DNA from: Costus lasius
Taxonomy: Eukaryota; Streptophyta; Magnoliopsida; Zingiberales; Costaceae
Reading direction: 5' to 3'
NCBI GenBank assembly: GCA_027563935.2
Contig: CM050446.2
Span: 110,650,499 to 110,714,498 of the forward strand
Length of the DNA stretch: 64,000 nt
The notes beneath the pieces were generated by a model. The model was not told the origin of the DNA. It was given only the letters and a program-made list of their open reading frames with translations, and did not search any database. Both the position numbers and the translations under genes were made by a program. This document shows, piece by piece, positions 42,479 through 55,281 of the stretch. Numbering within the stretch: position 1 is the first letter of the stretch; every line of letters begins with the position of its first letter.

Positions 42479-45122
42479 TGTGATACCCCATGCTTTCATT
42501 TTTCAATGAAGACATCCTTGTGTGATAGCATTCCATTTGAAATCATTGTATAATGTGATATTTAAGGGTTCCTTGTATAATGGTCTTGCACTTACAACTC
42601 AAGAGTTATACTAGAACTCATTGGGTTTGCAAGGACTCATTGGGAATTATGTGAAAAGAAAGGGGCAAAAAGGTAATTTCACTATATAGAGCATATGATA
42701 AACTTATAGGGAATTTGATACTAGTTGATGAAGTAGAGAAACTAAAATATTGTTCTTAATGGAGGGGAAAAGTGTGAAACCACCTTATGATTTCAAGAAA
42801 ATAGAATTAACAAGATGACGCCACATGCTTGCATGCATGTTGGCCACCTCAAGCTTGTATGAGAAGACACCTCATGCTAGTATGGGGGGAAATAAGGAAA
42901 TTGAGTGAACATTGACTTTTTGACCAGAACTTTCGTTGGGCTTGAGGGGGAAAGAAGAGTAGAGGCGTTCAAGTGGTTTCCAAGTGGAAAAGAAGAGGAG
43001 AAAAGGAAGAAAAAGTCTATTAAGGCAAGTTTTTATGTTTTGCCCTACATTTTTATTTTCAAAATGAGTATATTTTTGTATAACTTATGATTTTGATTTG
43101 TTGATCTACCTCTGATTGAAATTATAAGGAATTTGTATGATTTTATGTTAGCAAATGAATGTGGAGGATGGTAAATCATGGTTTATGGTGATTTGGTTAT
43201 GCAAATCTGACCTTATGGTGGTATTTGTGATGTAACTTTGTCTACGAAAATGTGCTTAAATTGAAACTTGATTTGTGTAAAAGAAGACTTGAAAATATTT
43301 CCAACGGATCCAATATTGTATATACGTATTGAGAGGGAGGGTATCAAGTATACAATAAAGTTCAGGACCTAAATTCTGTCACACTAGACTGACCTACTTG
43401 TGGTATTTCATGTATAACTTATGATTGAAAACTCGGATTTGAGTCATTATTGTTGGCTACGAAAGTAGCTTCAACGGGCTTTCCAACGGATTATATATTG
43501 AATATCATTCATATGCGTCCAAATCTGATACCGATTGCATTGTTTCAGTCAATGCCCTGAAATTTCTGGGAGCAGGGCAGTTTGACCTTTTGTTACTCTA
43601 ATCGCCATATCTTTGTACATACTTGGCCAAATGGTTTCAAACCCAGTTTATTGAAAAGGAAACTTGAATACGGTTTCAATGACTCCTAATTTATATGGTT
43701 CTATGAGTATGTCCATATAATTCGTTTGAATGACTTGGGCTGATTCACATTGCAAGGTTCTCTTCTTTCCTTGCATTATAACTCTTCTTGGAGACTATGT
43801 TGTTGTGTTACACTCCAAGCTTATAATGTTACAAATTGATCATCTTTGTAGTTATTTGATTCATGACACTTCAAATGAGCTTGATATTTACCTTTGATTG
43901 ACCTAATGATCTTGATAATTTACCTTTGATTTGTTACCTTTGATACTATGGATCAATGATCATGATGTAAGGGCAAATTGTATGAAGGCCAATCATGCCA
44001 TTGTGTTACTTTGATTTGTTTTGATACCATTGTTATTTGGCCCTTACATCTTATAGTGAGAAAATGATTTGATCCCAATTATGAGAATTTGGCTATGGAG
44101 GTGGATCTAAGTGCTAAAGTGCTACATGGACCTCTTCAATTTGTAATTGTTTGCCACCTCTTGAGATCCATGGAAGCCACCTCTAGATCCTTCCATTTAC
44201 ATTTGGTTGGGCCATAGCGAGCCCCTGCCGGCCTTTTTGCTTTGTGGACTTCCCAGACGTGGGTTAGTCTCTCTTCCAGACGTGGAGGATTTTGTTTGCT
44301 TGGACGGACTTTGTTTGCTTTGGTTCCCACTATTCTTTGTATGATTCTTTCTATGATATTCATGAGACACAACTCTGCTATGAGGCTTTGATATTCATGA
44401 GATATGACTCTTTATTTGATGCTTGGATAGAGACTTTGATATTTGACACACATGATATGATACCATGATACCATATTTGCTACTATGACATTTTGTTTGA
44501 ATACCATGAGATCATGAAATTACTATTGCCCCCATGCTTAAGTTTCTCTAAGCTATTCATATGCTCTTGTTCTTCATGCTTTTGGATTGTCATGTTTTTT
44601 TTTAAATATCGATTTGGTTGTACAATGATTACCATGAAAATCTATGTTCCAAAGTAGTAATAAAACTTATATTTTCTTCCTTGGGCATGGTAGATCTTGC
44701 TGAGTTTTCCATAACTCACTCTTTTGATTTGATATCTATTACAGGTTAACTTTTGGTTGATTTTCCTTGGGGCAATAGAAGAAGTGCCAAAGGAATAAAT
44801 GCTAGTTGGTTTATGGATTGGCTTTGATGAGTTGTATATGATATTTTGGTTTGTATATGTTATTTTGGGAGTGTAGGAGAAGTAAGGAGAATGTTGTAAG
44901 TGATAACATAATGTGGACATCTGTTATTGTATAAATGACGTTTGATCATATATGACTATGTGTTGTGAGATGGAGTTAGCTTATGATTAGTATTGTTGTT
45001 ATTGTGATGTTGTTGCAACCCTAGAAGTCTATATATGGTGTTCATATGGTTTCAAATTTTGAAATGTTTGAGTCCTGGGGAATGGAAAATTTTATTTCTA
45101 TGATGATTCTAGGGGTGTGACA
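42479..45122. mobile_element. Solo LTR D, 2,644 bp
   Basis: TGTGATACCCC...GGGGTGTGACA with matching inverted ends and a perfect target duplication ACCCC (42474-42478 and 45123-45127). No primer site, no internal coding and no internal LTR copy was seen, so it is best read as a solo LTR left by recombination. Its length and termini resemble long-LTR Ty3/gypsy families (Tekay/Del type). The strand is uncertain. ORFs inside have no domain. Confidence 0.82.
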
Positions 45123-46699
45123 ACCCCAACATGCACCTATCTATTTTTCTGGAATATTGTGATATGCTGAAAATTAACGGTGTGTCTGCTGATGCTATCA
45201 GGTTGTGATTATTTCCCTTCTCTTTGAGGGACAGAGCGAGAGCTTGGCTGCACACACTACCTTCTGCTTCGATAAGAACATGGGCGAAGCTTTCTCAAGC
45301 CTTTCTCTCCAAGTACTTCCCTCCATCCAAGACGATCCAGTTGCGGAATCAGATAATAAGTTTCATGCAGAAGGATGGAGAGTCTCTATATGAAGCTTGG
45401 GAGAGGTTTAAAGAGCTCCAAATGATGTGTCCACATCACGGAATTGAGACTTGGGTCTTAATCCAAACGTTCTATAGCGGTTTGGATTACAACACAAGAC
45501 TTACAGTGGACGCTGCAGCAGGAGGCGCTTTGATGAATAGGAGAGTTGAAGATGCAATGAACCTCCTCGAGGACATGGCGATCAAGCATCACCAATGGAC
45601 ATCTGAGAGAGGTACCTCTACCAAGAAGTCAGGTAAGTATGACCTAGACTCTCTGACTACTCTTACGGCTAAGCTAGATAATCTGACTAGAAAGATTGAT
45701 TCTTGGTCTGTTTATTCAATGGATGTTAATGCTATTTCTTGTGAGGTCTATGGAGTTGCAGGTCATGCAGGGGCAGATTGTCAGGTAGGAGACAGACAGA
45801 TGGCTGCAGTTCACTCTGAGTAATTGAATGTTGTTGGAAATTTTAACCCGAACAACAATCCATATTCCAGCACATTCAATCTAGGATGGCGCAACCACCT
45901 AAATTTCTCATACCGAACAACTCAGCCAACGCAGCCTAGACAAGTTCCACCACAGCAAACCCAGCCCCCCACAAGGAAACTTCAGGCAACCCCAACAGAA
46001 CAATTTCAGACCGCCAGGATTTCAAGCTAGGAACTACAATGCACCACCACCACAGCCAAGGCCGAATAATGATTCCAATTTGAGCAAGCAACTTGAAGGA
46101 CTTACAGACATGATGAATCTGATGATGACAAGGATAGACTCCCTGGAGACACACAATAAAATGCTAGAGAGTCAGCTAGCCCAACAAGCTAGCTCATCTT
46201 CTAGAGTACCAGGCAAGCTTTCATCCCAACCAGAGGTGAACCCGAGAGAGCATTACAATGCAATCTCCACTCAGAGCGGCAAACGGCTTGAAGACCCAAA
46301 GATGCCGACTGACGACAGAAGAGATGGAGCGACACCAGAACCTGTGGAACCACAGTCAGATGCAACACCAATGGCACCTGAACCAGCTGAAGAAGAGTGG
46401 CCCTACGTGGGACCGCCTGCATACAAGCCACCGATTCCTTTTCCACAGAGGCTTGTCAAAGCCAAATTGGACAAGTAGTTCGGTAAGTTTTTGGAAGTAT
46501 TAAAAGAATTCTATATTAACATTCCCTTTGTTGATGCTCTTTCGTAGATGCTGACCTATGCAAAGTTCCTAAAGAACATCCTCTCAAATAAAAGGAAGCT
46601 GGAAGACCAAGGAACCGTTGCACTTACTGAGGAGTGTAGTGCAATTTTGCAAAATAAGCTTCCATAGAAACTCAAGGACCCTGGCAGCTTTTCCATACC
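45123..46699 (+). pseudogene. gag: C gag, part 2, and start of protease region
   Basis: Resumes NMHLSIFLEYCDMLKING. Stops at 45206 (TGA, same codon as in A) and 45821. A 1-bp insertion in a C run near 45970 shifts the frame. CCHC knuckle is changed (CEVYGVAGHAGADC, second cysteine to tyrosine). More stops at 46476 and 46545 and near 46666. Then a deletion of about 28 bp near 46717 removes the catalytic CDLGAS region of the protease. Confidence 0.88.
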
Positions 46700-49600
46700 A
46701 TGCCAGATAGGAGAGATGGAGCGAGCATCAGCATTATGACGTTATCACTATGTAGAAAGCTGGAATTGGGTGACTTGAAATCGACTAATATCTCTTTGCA
46801 GCTTGGCGATAGATCAGTTCAGAGTCCAGTGGGTATTTTAGAGGATGTACCCATTAAAATAGGAGATTATTTTATTCCTGCCGACTTTGTTGTGTTAGAG
46901 ATTGACGAGGAAGGTAGACTTCTTATTATCTTAGGAAGACCTTTTCTTGCTACAGCTGGTGCTGTCATTGATGTTAAAAACGGGAAACTGGATTTAAACA
47001 TTGGTGGCAGTGTTATTCAATTTGACCTATCTAATTCTCTCAAAAAACCTTCTCTTGCAGGTACATGTCACAGTGTGGATAAAATTGATAAGATTGTCCA
47101 GCAATCCGAGCCTCCCAAGAAAGAAAGCGATCCGTTGGAGCTCGCCCTTACTGGCGCTGCTGGTGAAGACAGTAAAGGGGAGATTGAAAACTATGTCGCC
47201 CTACTTGATGCGGACCCAGGCTTGAAAGCATAACACAAAGAAAATCGAGAAGAAGAAGGACAAAAGAAAATTGAGCTCAAAAGTTTGCCCAACAATCTGA
47301 GATATGAATTCCTGGGTGAAAATTTTACTTACCCTATAATAGTTAGCGCTGAGTTGGATAAGGAGCAAACTGAATTACTTTTGTAGGAACTTCATTTACA
47401 CAAGAAGGTAATTGGGTACTCTCTTGATGATATTAAAGGTATTAACTCATCTATTTGTATGAATAGGATCCTGTTGGAAGAGAATAGTAAGCCCTCAGTG
47501 GAATTCCAACGCCGACTCAACCCACACTTGAAAGAAGTAGTGAAGAAGGAGGTACTTAAATTGTTAGATGCAGGCGTGATCTACCCGATCTCAGACAGTT
47601 CTTGGGTGAGTCCGGTGCATGTGGTACCCAAAAAGGGAGGCGTCATAGTAATTAAGACTGATACAGACGAGTTGATAATGACACGCACAGTTATAGGACA
47701 CAGGATGTGCATTGACTATAGGAAGTTGAACTCCGCAATGAGAAAAGACCATTTTCCTATTCCTTTCATTGATCAAATGCTTGATAGATTAGCTCATAAT
47801 TCTTACTTCTGTTTCTTGGATGGATTTTCAAGTTTCTTCCAGATCCCCATCCATCCAGACAATCAGGAGCGAACTACCTTCACATGTCCCTACGGCACAT
47901 ACGCATATAGGAGGATGTTGTTTGGCCTCTGCAATGCCCCTACAACTTTCCAACGAGCAATGATGACCATATTTTCTGATTTTAATGAAGATTTTATGGA
48001 CATATTTATGGATGATTTTTCTGTGTATGGTTCCTCTTTTCATCATTGTTTATCTAACTTATCTAAAGTTTTGCAGAGATGTGAAGAGGTGAACCTGGTG
48101 CTAAATTGGGAAAAGTGCCACTTCATGGTGAAAGAAGGGATTGTCCATGGTCATCTAGTCTCAGAGCGAGGAATAGAGGTAGACAGAGCAAAAATTGAAG
48201 TTAATGAGAATCTCAAGCCGCCTTCATCAGTAAAAGGGATCAGAAGCTTTCTTGGACATGCTGGCTTCTACTGACGCTTTATTAAGGACTTCTCTAAAAT
48301 AGCTCGCCCCTTGACTAATTTGCTTGCTAAAGATTCCATCTTTTGCTTTGACAAGGATTGCGAGGAAGCCTTCATGAAGCTCAAGGGGGCATTAACTACT
48401 GCCCCAATAATTCAACCTCTAGACTGGTCCCTCCCTTTTGAATTGATGTGCGATGCCAGTGACCAGGCAGTGGGGGTGGTATTAGGGCAAAGAAAAGACA
48501 AGAAGCTTCACGCCATATATTATGCCAGTCGAATGCTCGACGATGCCCAGATAAATTATGCTACCACAGAGAAAGAGCTGCTAGCAATAGTTTTCGCTTT
48601 TGATAAATTTTGTTCATATTTAGTTAACTCAAAAGTAATTATTTTCACTGATCATGCAGCTATAAAATATCTGATCAACAAGAAGGATGCGAAGCCAAGG
48701 CTCATTAGATGGATCCTCCTCTTGCAAGAATTCGATATAGAGTTCAGAGACAAAAAGGGGAGTGAAAATCCAGTGGCTGACCATCTTTCCAGACTTGATC
48801 GCGGCACAGACAAAGAAATTAATGAAGAGTTAGAGATTAATGACACATTCCCTGAAGAACATCTCTATGCTTTATTAGATTAACAAGTCCCTTGGTATGC
48901 AGATTATGTTAACTACATCGTGTCTAATATTTTTCCTCCTGATCTCACTTTTCAGAGGAAGAAATGGTTTCTACATGATGTAAAATTTTATTACTAGGAC
49001 GAGCCATATTTGTACTAGAGATGTGCAGATGGGTTATACAGACGATGCATACTAGAGGTGGAGATACAAGATGTGCTGAGCCATTGCCATACTTCACCTT
49101 ATGGAGGACATGCGGAGGCCTCTAAAACTGCCTTTAAAGTTCTACAGTCTGGTTTGTATTGGCCTTCTATATTTTATGACGCTAAACGTTTTGTTTCCAC
49201 TTGTGACAGTTGTCAATGGACTAGAAACTTATCAAAAAGGGACGAGTTGCCGCTCAACAATGTCATGGAAGTGAAAATTTTTGATGTATGGGGGATAGAC
49301 TTCATGGGCCCCTTCCCTTCTTCATATGAAAAATGGTACATTTTGGTTGCCGTTGATTACGTGTCGAAGTGGGTGGAGGCATCCGCTGAGGCTACAAATG
49401 ATTCTAGAGTCGTTATGAGGTTTATGAAGCGGACTATCTTCCCCCGATTTGGAATTCCACGTATTCTGATCAGCGATGGTGGCTCCCACTTCATCGAGCA
49501 GAGGTTCGGGGCATTACTGAAAAAGTATGGTGTACGGCACAAAATTGCCATGCCCTACCATCCTCAGACTGGTGGTCAGGTAGAGGTCTCCAATAGAGAA

Positions 49601-50188
49601 ATCAAACAAATTTTGGAGAAAACTGTATCACGATCATGGAAGGATTGGGCGATAAAATTACCCGATGCACTATGGGCTTATAGGACTGCATTTAAGATGC
49701 CCCTGGGTATGTCTCCTTTCCAACTAATTTATGGAAAATCATGCCACTTACCAGTTGAACTTGAGCACAGGGCGTATTGGGCTGTCAAGCAAATCAACTT
49801 CGATCTCAAGAATGCCAGTGAAAGGAGAAAGCTTCAACTTGATGAATTGGAAGAGATGCGCCTTTTTGCTTATGAAAATGCCAAGAGCTACAAAGCACGC
49901 ACCAAGTTTTGGCATGACAAGCGCATAGTGAAGAAAGAATTTCGTGAAGGGGACAAAGTACTTCTATTTAATTCAAGACTTTGGCTATTTTCAGGAAAGC
50001 TCTGCACGAGATGGTCCGGTTCTTTCACAGTTTAGAAAGTACAACCATATGGTGTCATCACAATTTGGACAGAACGAACTAGAAGTTTCACAGTTAACGG
50101 GCACCGCCTCAAGCACTATTTGGAAGATGAGAGGGTCGAAAAAGAGGAAGTTCTTGCTCTTTCAGGCCCCACGAATTTGCAACTCTGA
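46700..50188 (+). pseudogene. pol: C protease remnant, RT, RNase H, integrase
   Basis: One frame throughout. The protease C-terminal half (ILEDVPIKIGDYFIPADF, ILGRPFLATAGAVID) lacks the active site. RT has MCIDYRKLNSAMRKDHF and FMDDFSVYG (48008-48016). RNase H has [15 protein letters not shown]. Integrase has [33 protein letters not shown] and GQVEVSNRE, all three catalytic residues kept. Stops near 47231, 47383, 48272, 48881, 48995, 49015 and 50033. Confidence 0.92.
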
Positions 50189-51071
50189 AAACTCTTATGG
50201 TCGAGCTACCGACCTAAACCTAGCACTCTTGGGAGGCAACCCAAGTCTTTGATTGATTTTAGTTTTTATGCATAATTTCTCCTTGCTATTAGTTAGTGTT
50301 TTAGACTGTTAATCTCTTTCTCATTTAATTTTTTTTATTTATTTTCTATAGGGGATTGCTACTAATTTGATGTCTCTTTATGTTGTAGGAGGAAGATGGA
50401 GTGCATGGGGATTTTTCCAGAATTTTTTGAGTGAACAGTGAACATCACGGCCTGGTGAACCCCATGCGGTTCACCCGTGAAGTGCACTGTACAACGCGTC
50501 CAAAATAGTGATCAGAGGATTTCATGGGCAGTTGAACCCCAGCGGGGTTCACCGGTATTTCTCTCTGCGCAGGAACTGACCAGTATGCTTCACAGGCAGG
50601 TGAACCTGGACGGGGTTCACCATCTTTTCATTACGTAGGAAGACCCCCACAGTACCTTTCACGGGCTAGTGAACCCGGGCAGGTTCACTCGTAATTCTGT
50701 CGCAACAGCACCAGACCAATAAAGTTCACGGGCTGGTGAACCCAGGCGGGTTCACCAGTATTTCATCATGACTCCGCCCGAAATTAGGGCACCGCACCGA
50801 CTTTTCCCTAACCGCCTCCCGATTTTGACGAAGCCGACCAAATCGCGCCGCCTTCTCTCCTTCTTTACACTCGAGGAAGATCTCCAAGGGTTTGATCCAA
50901 GTTTTCCCTTTGCTCAGATAAGTCTCATCTTCAATCGATCCCAGATTTCCGCCTCACCTATTTTTGCGAGCTTTTTAAGTCGATCCGCCGCCACATCCGT
51001 TATCTCTATTCCTTCAGCCAGATCTTCTCAACTCTAAGTTCATTGGCCACTACCGATCATCTCTAGCCACC
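50189..51071 (+). other. C spacer between pol and env-like gene
   Basis: Hairpin CTTGGGAGGCAACCCAAG at 50228-50245, a T-rich stretch, the palindrome array at 50445-50760 and a C/T-rich leader to the env-like ATG. Confidence 0.75.
50445..50760. repeat. Internal palindrome array of C
   Basis: Five GGTGAACC..GGTTCACC units at steps of 78, 68, 68 and 67 bp. Less decayed than the U3 array of the same element. Confidence 0.88.
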
Positions 51072-52575
51072 ATGCCTCCAAGGACCAAAGCCATGGCTAG
51101 CAAGAGGACCGCGTAGCTGACACAAGCATTCTCTGACTCGTCTGCCACCGACGACGACGAGTATGAGCCGACGCCCACTCTCCATCTTACCGGCCATCTT
51201 CAGCAACACTAGGTTCTTCATCGTCGCACCATGGACGTACACCCACCAGCCGGCAGACGCCATATGTCTCTCCCCCGAACGAGTTCGGGATTATCTTTCA
51301 CAACGCTGGACAGAAAGAGCGCTATCAGACGCTGTGTCAACGCCGAGTGCTCAACACGAGATACCTAGATCGAGGCACATTGCAGATGCTTGGGCTAAGA
51401 GAAGACATTGACATGACGTATGCAGTCGTTGGGTGGGAGCAGTTCCAGCAATTATTTTCTCCCACCTACGTTGGTGTGACGCTAGAATTTTTGAGCTCTT
51501 TGGAAGTGAAGGCAAACCCTATTCTTGAGGACGACCCAGGCCGCTTGACCTTCCGCTTGGGTAAAATTGAACATACTATTACTCTTTCTTAGTTGTGTAG
51601 CATTTATGGTTTTCCTGAACCATGTGTACGCAAGGTCCCCACTGAGTACAGTGAACAGAACTTCTGGGGTGCGATTACCAATGAGCATATCTACTCCGCT
51701 CGCGTGGCCCGTGCATCCAGTCTGTGCAACCCTATGATCAAGTACGTGCACCGTGTGTTGGCACACACCCTATTTGGCAGTGGTGAGAGCGACGGCATGA
51801 TCCGACAGATGGAGTTATTTTATCTATGGTGTATGCTTCACAGTTTCCGTGTAGACTCTGGGTATTATTTGGCGAAACAGTTCAGCCGCGTCGCCTGTTC
51901 TTTGAAGGGGGCGATTGTGATTGGTGGCTTGATCACCCCTCTAGCAGTTTCATTAGGTATCATCCCATATGGCACACTGGAAGCGACTGGCAACAACAGG
52001 CTCGACATCGAGTCTTGCGTCGCCATGAAGCTAATCATACGCAAAGGTGACGCAAAGGCGACTCATACTGCATGATGTTCAAGGGAAGCCCATTTTGCCT
52101 ACCCTTACCGAACCCAGAGTGCACCACTGTGCGTGTGCAAGGGAACTGGCGTATCCAACCAGTCAAGGACACACAGCCTGACCCCGTTGACACTACACCA
52201 CCAACCCCTGGCGCCTTTTCCTTTGGTGGCACTTCCTCTCATGATTCTATGATGTCTGTGTTGCAGGAAATTAGGGAGGAGCAGCTCCATCAACGGGAGG
52301 TGATCGATCACCTAGACACTACTGTATCTTATATTCAGCAAGATCATTCTTCGTGTTGGGAGTCCATGGAGGCGCATATGCAAAGGCAGCACAAGATGAT
52401 GGGTTCTGTCTGGGAGAAAATATCAAGTATGGATGAGCGACTTTCCTTTCTCTCTGAAGAGAACATGGCCCACATGGACATTTCTTCTGAAGAGGAAGCT
52501 GAGCCTGACTATAGCGCACGTGGGAAGAGCAAGAGCTCACGGGCTTCTGGCTCTCGCTCGCACAAGCGGAGATAG
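51072..52575 (+). pseudogene. C env-like / ORF-1-type gene
   Basis: Starts MPPRTKAMASKRTA, then a stop at 51114 and frameshifts before 51347. The conserved domain is open from 51347 apart from a TAG near 51590: YLDRGTLQMLGL, FRLGKIEHTITLS, FWGAITNEHIYSARVARASS, YVHRVLAHTLFGSGESDG, FYLWCMLHSFRVDSGYYLAKQ, IVIGGLITPLAVSLGIIP. A frameshift near 52060 leads to a tail with glutamine-rich helices (REEQLHQREVIDHLD, MQRQHKMMGSVWEKISSM) likely to form a coiled coil, an acidic patch and a basic end (SRASGSRSHKRR). No signal peptide or membrane segment. Confidence 0.88.
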
Positions 52576-53800
52576 CTTCCCATCAGCATCAGCATTGACA
52601 TCCACTCCTCTCACATCATGGTATTGCATAGAGGACTATGCAAACTTTTAGAGTGGGTGAGTTGTCTTTACTCTGGTTTCTTCTTCTTATCTTCATGTGG
52701 CCATTTGACTTTGCTTGATAGACTTGTTATGACTGTGACACGACTTTTATTCTGTGATGGATATTATGTGGCATTGTATCTTATATGCCATTATATTCGT
52801 GGGCCTGGTCCACTTCTTCAGGCCCCACCCTGCAACTGTATGACATTACTCTTTCTGTCTATGTCCATACTCTTTTATGATGATTATGCTTTTCACATAT
52901 GCTGTGTGAAATTATTTTTTTTCATGAGTTTGCAGTTATGTGTATGAGTCTTGTCCTATAATAGCTATTTCCAAATTTTTAAGATTGAATGCATGATTGG
53001 TTAGGAATAATCAAAGATTGTTGATAATACCTCCCTGTTAGAGATACTTTTTGATCATGTCCATTTATAATATGATTTTGAAATCTTGTAATTTGGATTG
53101 ACTTTGAGTTGTTCATTAGTGGGTCAAACATTTCTATGCTTGTTAAATCAACTCAAGCTTGCAACTTACATGAGAATCATATTAAGATATATATTCACTT
53201 AGATATTCTTTGAATTCCTTTCTCTTGTTGGGGAGACACTACATTTGTTAAAAAGGCTATGTTATCAACTGCTGAACATAAAAAAAATAAAAAACAAAAA
53301 AAAAATATCGCTTACCCTTAGATTCCTCGACTTGGCACTGCGCAAAATTGACAGTGGTACCGAAGGACATGAGTTGAAATCTAAGGGATGTGATGTTGAA
53401 GTCAATAAAGAGACTCCTCAAAAATTGGCAATGGTACCTAAGGTTATGAGTTGAAGTCTATTGCAATAATCAGTGTATCATACCCTAATGGAACATTTGA
53501 GTTAACCCCAACGATTTGAATAGGGAGTATTGGAATTGCATGAGTGTTGTGTGTAGGCTTGATTGAATCCTATGTTTGCTACTTACTAAGTTGTTTGGCA
53601 TCTAGTTATAGTGGGAACAAACTGTTGAACACTTGAAACAACCATTTACTTGATTTCTACTGATTAGATTTTGGATTGTTATTAAATATTTCTCTAACTT
53701 GGATGTATGCCTCAACCCAAAAGATTGCTCTTATACCCATCTTGTGTTTCATCTTATTTTATTGCTTGAGGACAAGCAAAGATTTAAGTCTGGAGTATTT
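52576..53800 (+). other. C 3' untranslated region
   Basis: Non-coding, 1.2 kb. Contains two related copies of a TTGGCA..GGTACC.AAGG..ATGAGTTGAA segment (53321-53382 and 53411-53459), then the hairpin and polypurine-like tract before the 3' LTR. Confidence 0.7.
53762..53779 (+). other. Conserved pre-3'LTR hairpin (C)
   Basis: TTGCTTGAGGACAAGCAA, 21 bp before the 3' LTR. The purine-rich AAGTCTGGAG between them is the probable polypurine tract. Confidence 0.85.
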
Positions 53801-54100
53801 TGATGCCTTGCATTTTAGTAGTAATATTCATAGCTATTTCATGTTAAATCTAGGCTTATTTTGACACTTTTATACTCTTTTAAGGCTTATTTACTTGAAT
53901 GCTTTGGAATCTTCACTTTTTCGTGCTTTTGTGGAATTTTAGGTAAAATCACTCATTTTTGACATCTTTTGAAGATTCTGAGGCCATGGGATGATTTCTT
54001 ATACGAAGACGAAGCTACACGTCAAATTTCAGTTTAAACGGAGTTAGCCTGAAAAATACGGCTAGGTACCAGTTTCTTCGCCAGCCAGCAGAACCTCATA

Positions 54101-54270
54101 CACTTCACGGCCGGGTGAACCCCAGCGGGGTTCACCAATTTTCCTTTAGGCCGAAATCTGCACAGAACAAAGCACAGCCAGGTGAACCTCAGCGGGGTTC
54201 ACCGCGCTTTTTTCAGCTAGATTTCCCAGAATGAATCACGACCAGGTGAACCCGGCGGGGTTCACCCATG
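54101..54270. repeat. Palindrome array, C 3' LTR
   Basis: Three units with GGTGAACCCC.GCGGGGTTCACC-type cores, about 130 bp upstream of the TATA box. Confidence 0.88.
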
Positions 54271-54396
54271 ATTTCAACCCAGGCTCGCGCGGACATGACT
54301 TCGACTCGGATTTTACCTGATTTCTCACCCGTTTGAAGTCCAAATTTGGCAAGTAAGGACTCTATGGAAAGCTCTTTTGAAGGAGAATGCATAGGA

Positions 54397-54404
54397 TATA
54401 AAAG
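54397..54404 (+). promoter_or_regulatory. TATA box, C 3' LTR
   Basis: TATAAAAG followed by CCCC. Confidence 0.75.
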
Positions 54405-55281
54405 CCCCAATTTTATGCCCTAATAATCAAGTAATCACATGACGAAGCGGCGAGGGCGGAAGAACACGGTGAAAACATGATTCCGGGGCGATTTTCGGAG
54501 ATCTGATCATCGGAGTGCCTCAATTCTTCAAGATTTGTTTTGGTATTGTCTCCTATCCTTTAGAAACTGTTCCTTTTGATTTTCCCATGCTAAAAGAGAG
54601 ATTTTTGAGTGTTTCAATGATGATTGTAGCGTAAACCCTATTTCGGGGCTTGGTGGAAGCCCTTTGATGATTTTGGTCACAAATTTTATTTTAATTTCGT
54701 TGTTTTGAATGTATTGTGAGCATATTTTACTTTGATGTGCTTATATCATGATTTTACCTTGGCCGAGTATTTTCACGTAATAGCCGTTATGATTCATACC
54801 GAGAGGAGGATCGTAAGGGTAGAATCTCTTAGTAAAACTTGCGAGACCTCAACACGAGAGTGTTTGGTCTTCGCTCGAGGGTCTCATAATCTACCATAGA
54901 ACTCATTGGGTTCGGTTAGAACGATCCACCGCGAGAGTAGGAGGTCGTTCTAAGTCGAACACCGGGGTGTACACTCGAGAGAGGGCACCTTGTACCCTAG
55001 GGTTAGGTTCCTTGTGCAAAACCAATAATCCAAATGATCAATATCTTTCTTGTGCGATTAAGATCATCATCGAGGTAGAAACCAAAGCCCTGATATCTCT
55101 CTCATATTTACTCTCTACCGACGTAGTTGTGATTGCTTGTTTTCGATATTAGTTCTCAAAACCCTGTTTCGATTTGCCTAGCTATTAAAACTTGGATTTT
55201 CTAGTACTCAACCTTGTTCCCTGTGGGATTCGATATCTTTTATATTACTTCGACATAACCATGCACTTGCGGGACGTGTCA

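Larger units (their letters stand above)
40432..55281 (+). mobile_element. Athila element C (with solo LTR D nested inside)
   Basis: 5' LTR 40432-41911, 3' LTR 53801-55281, target duplication ACAGA. Own length is about 12.2 kb without D. Full gene order gag-pro-RT-RNase H-integrase-env-like, all disabled. The LTR pair differs by roughly 5% over the first 250 bp by eye. Confidence 0.96.
53801..55281 (+). repeat. 3' LTR of C
   Basis: TGATGCCTTGC...GGGACGTGTCA, 1,481 bp. Three clear palindromes at 54101-54270. TATA box TATAAAAG at 54397. Confidence 0.95.

Noticed and set aside
42905..43090. 61-residue ORF in solo LTR D
   Set aside because: Low-complexity lysine/glutamate stretch, no domain, within a non-coding LTR.
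53281..53305. A-rich run as a possible poly(A) tail of a LINE or retrogene
   Set aside because: It lies within a 3' untranslated region that is collinear with the one in B. No target duplication or 5' retrogene sequence.
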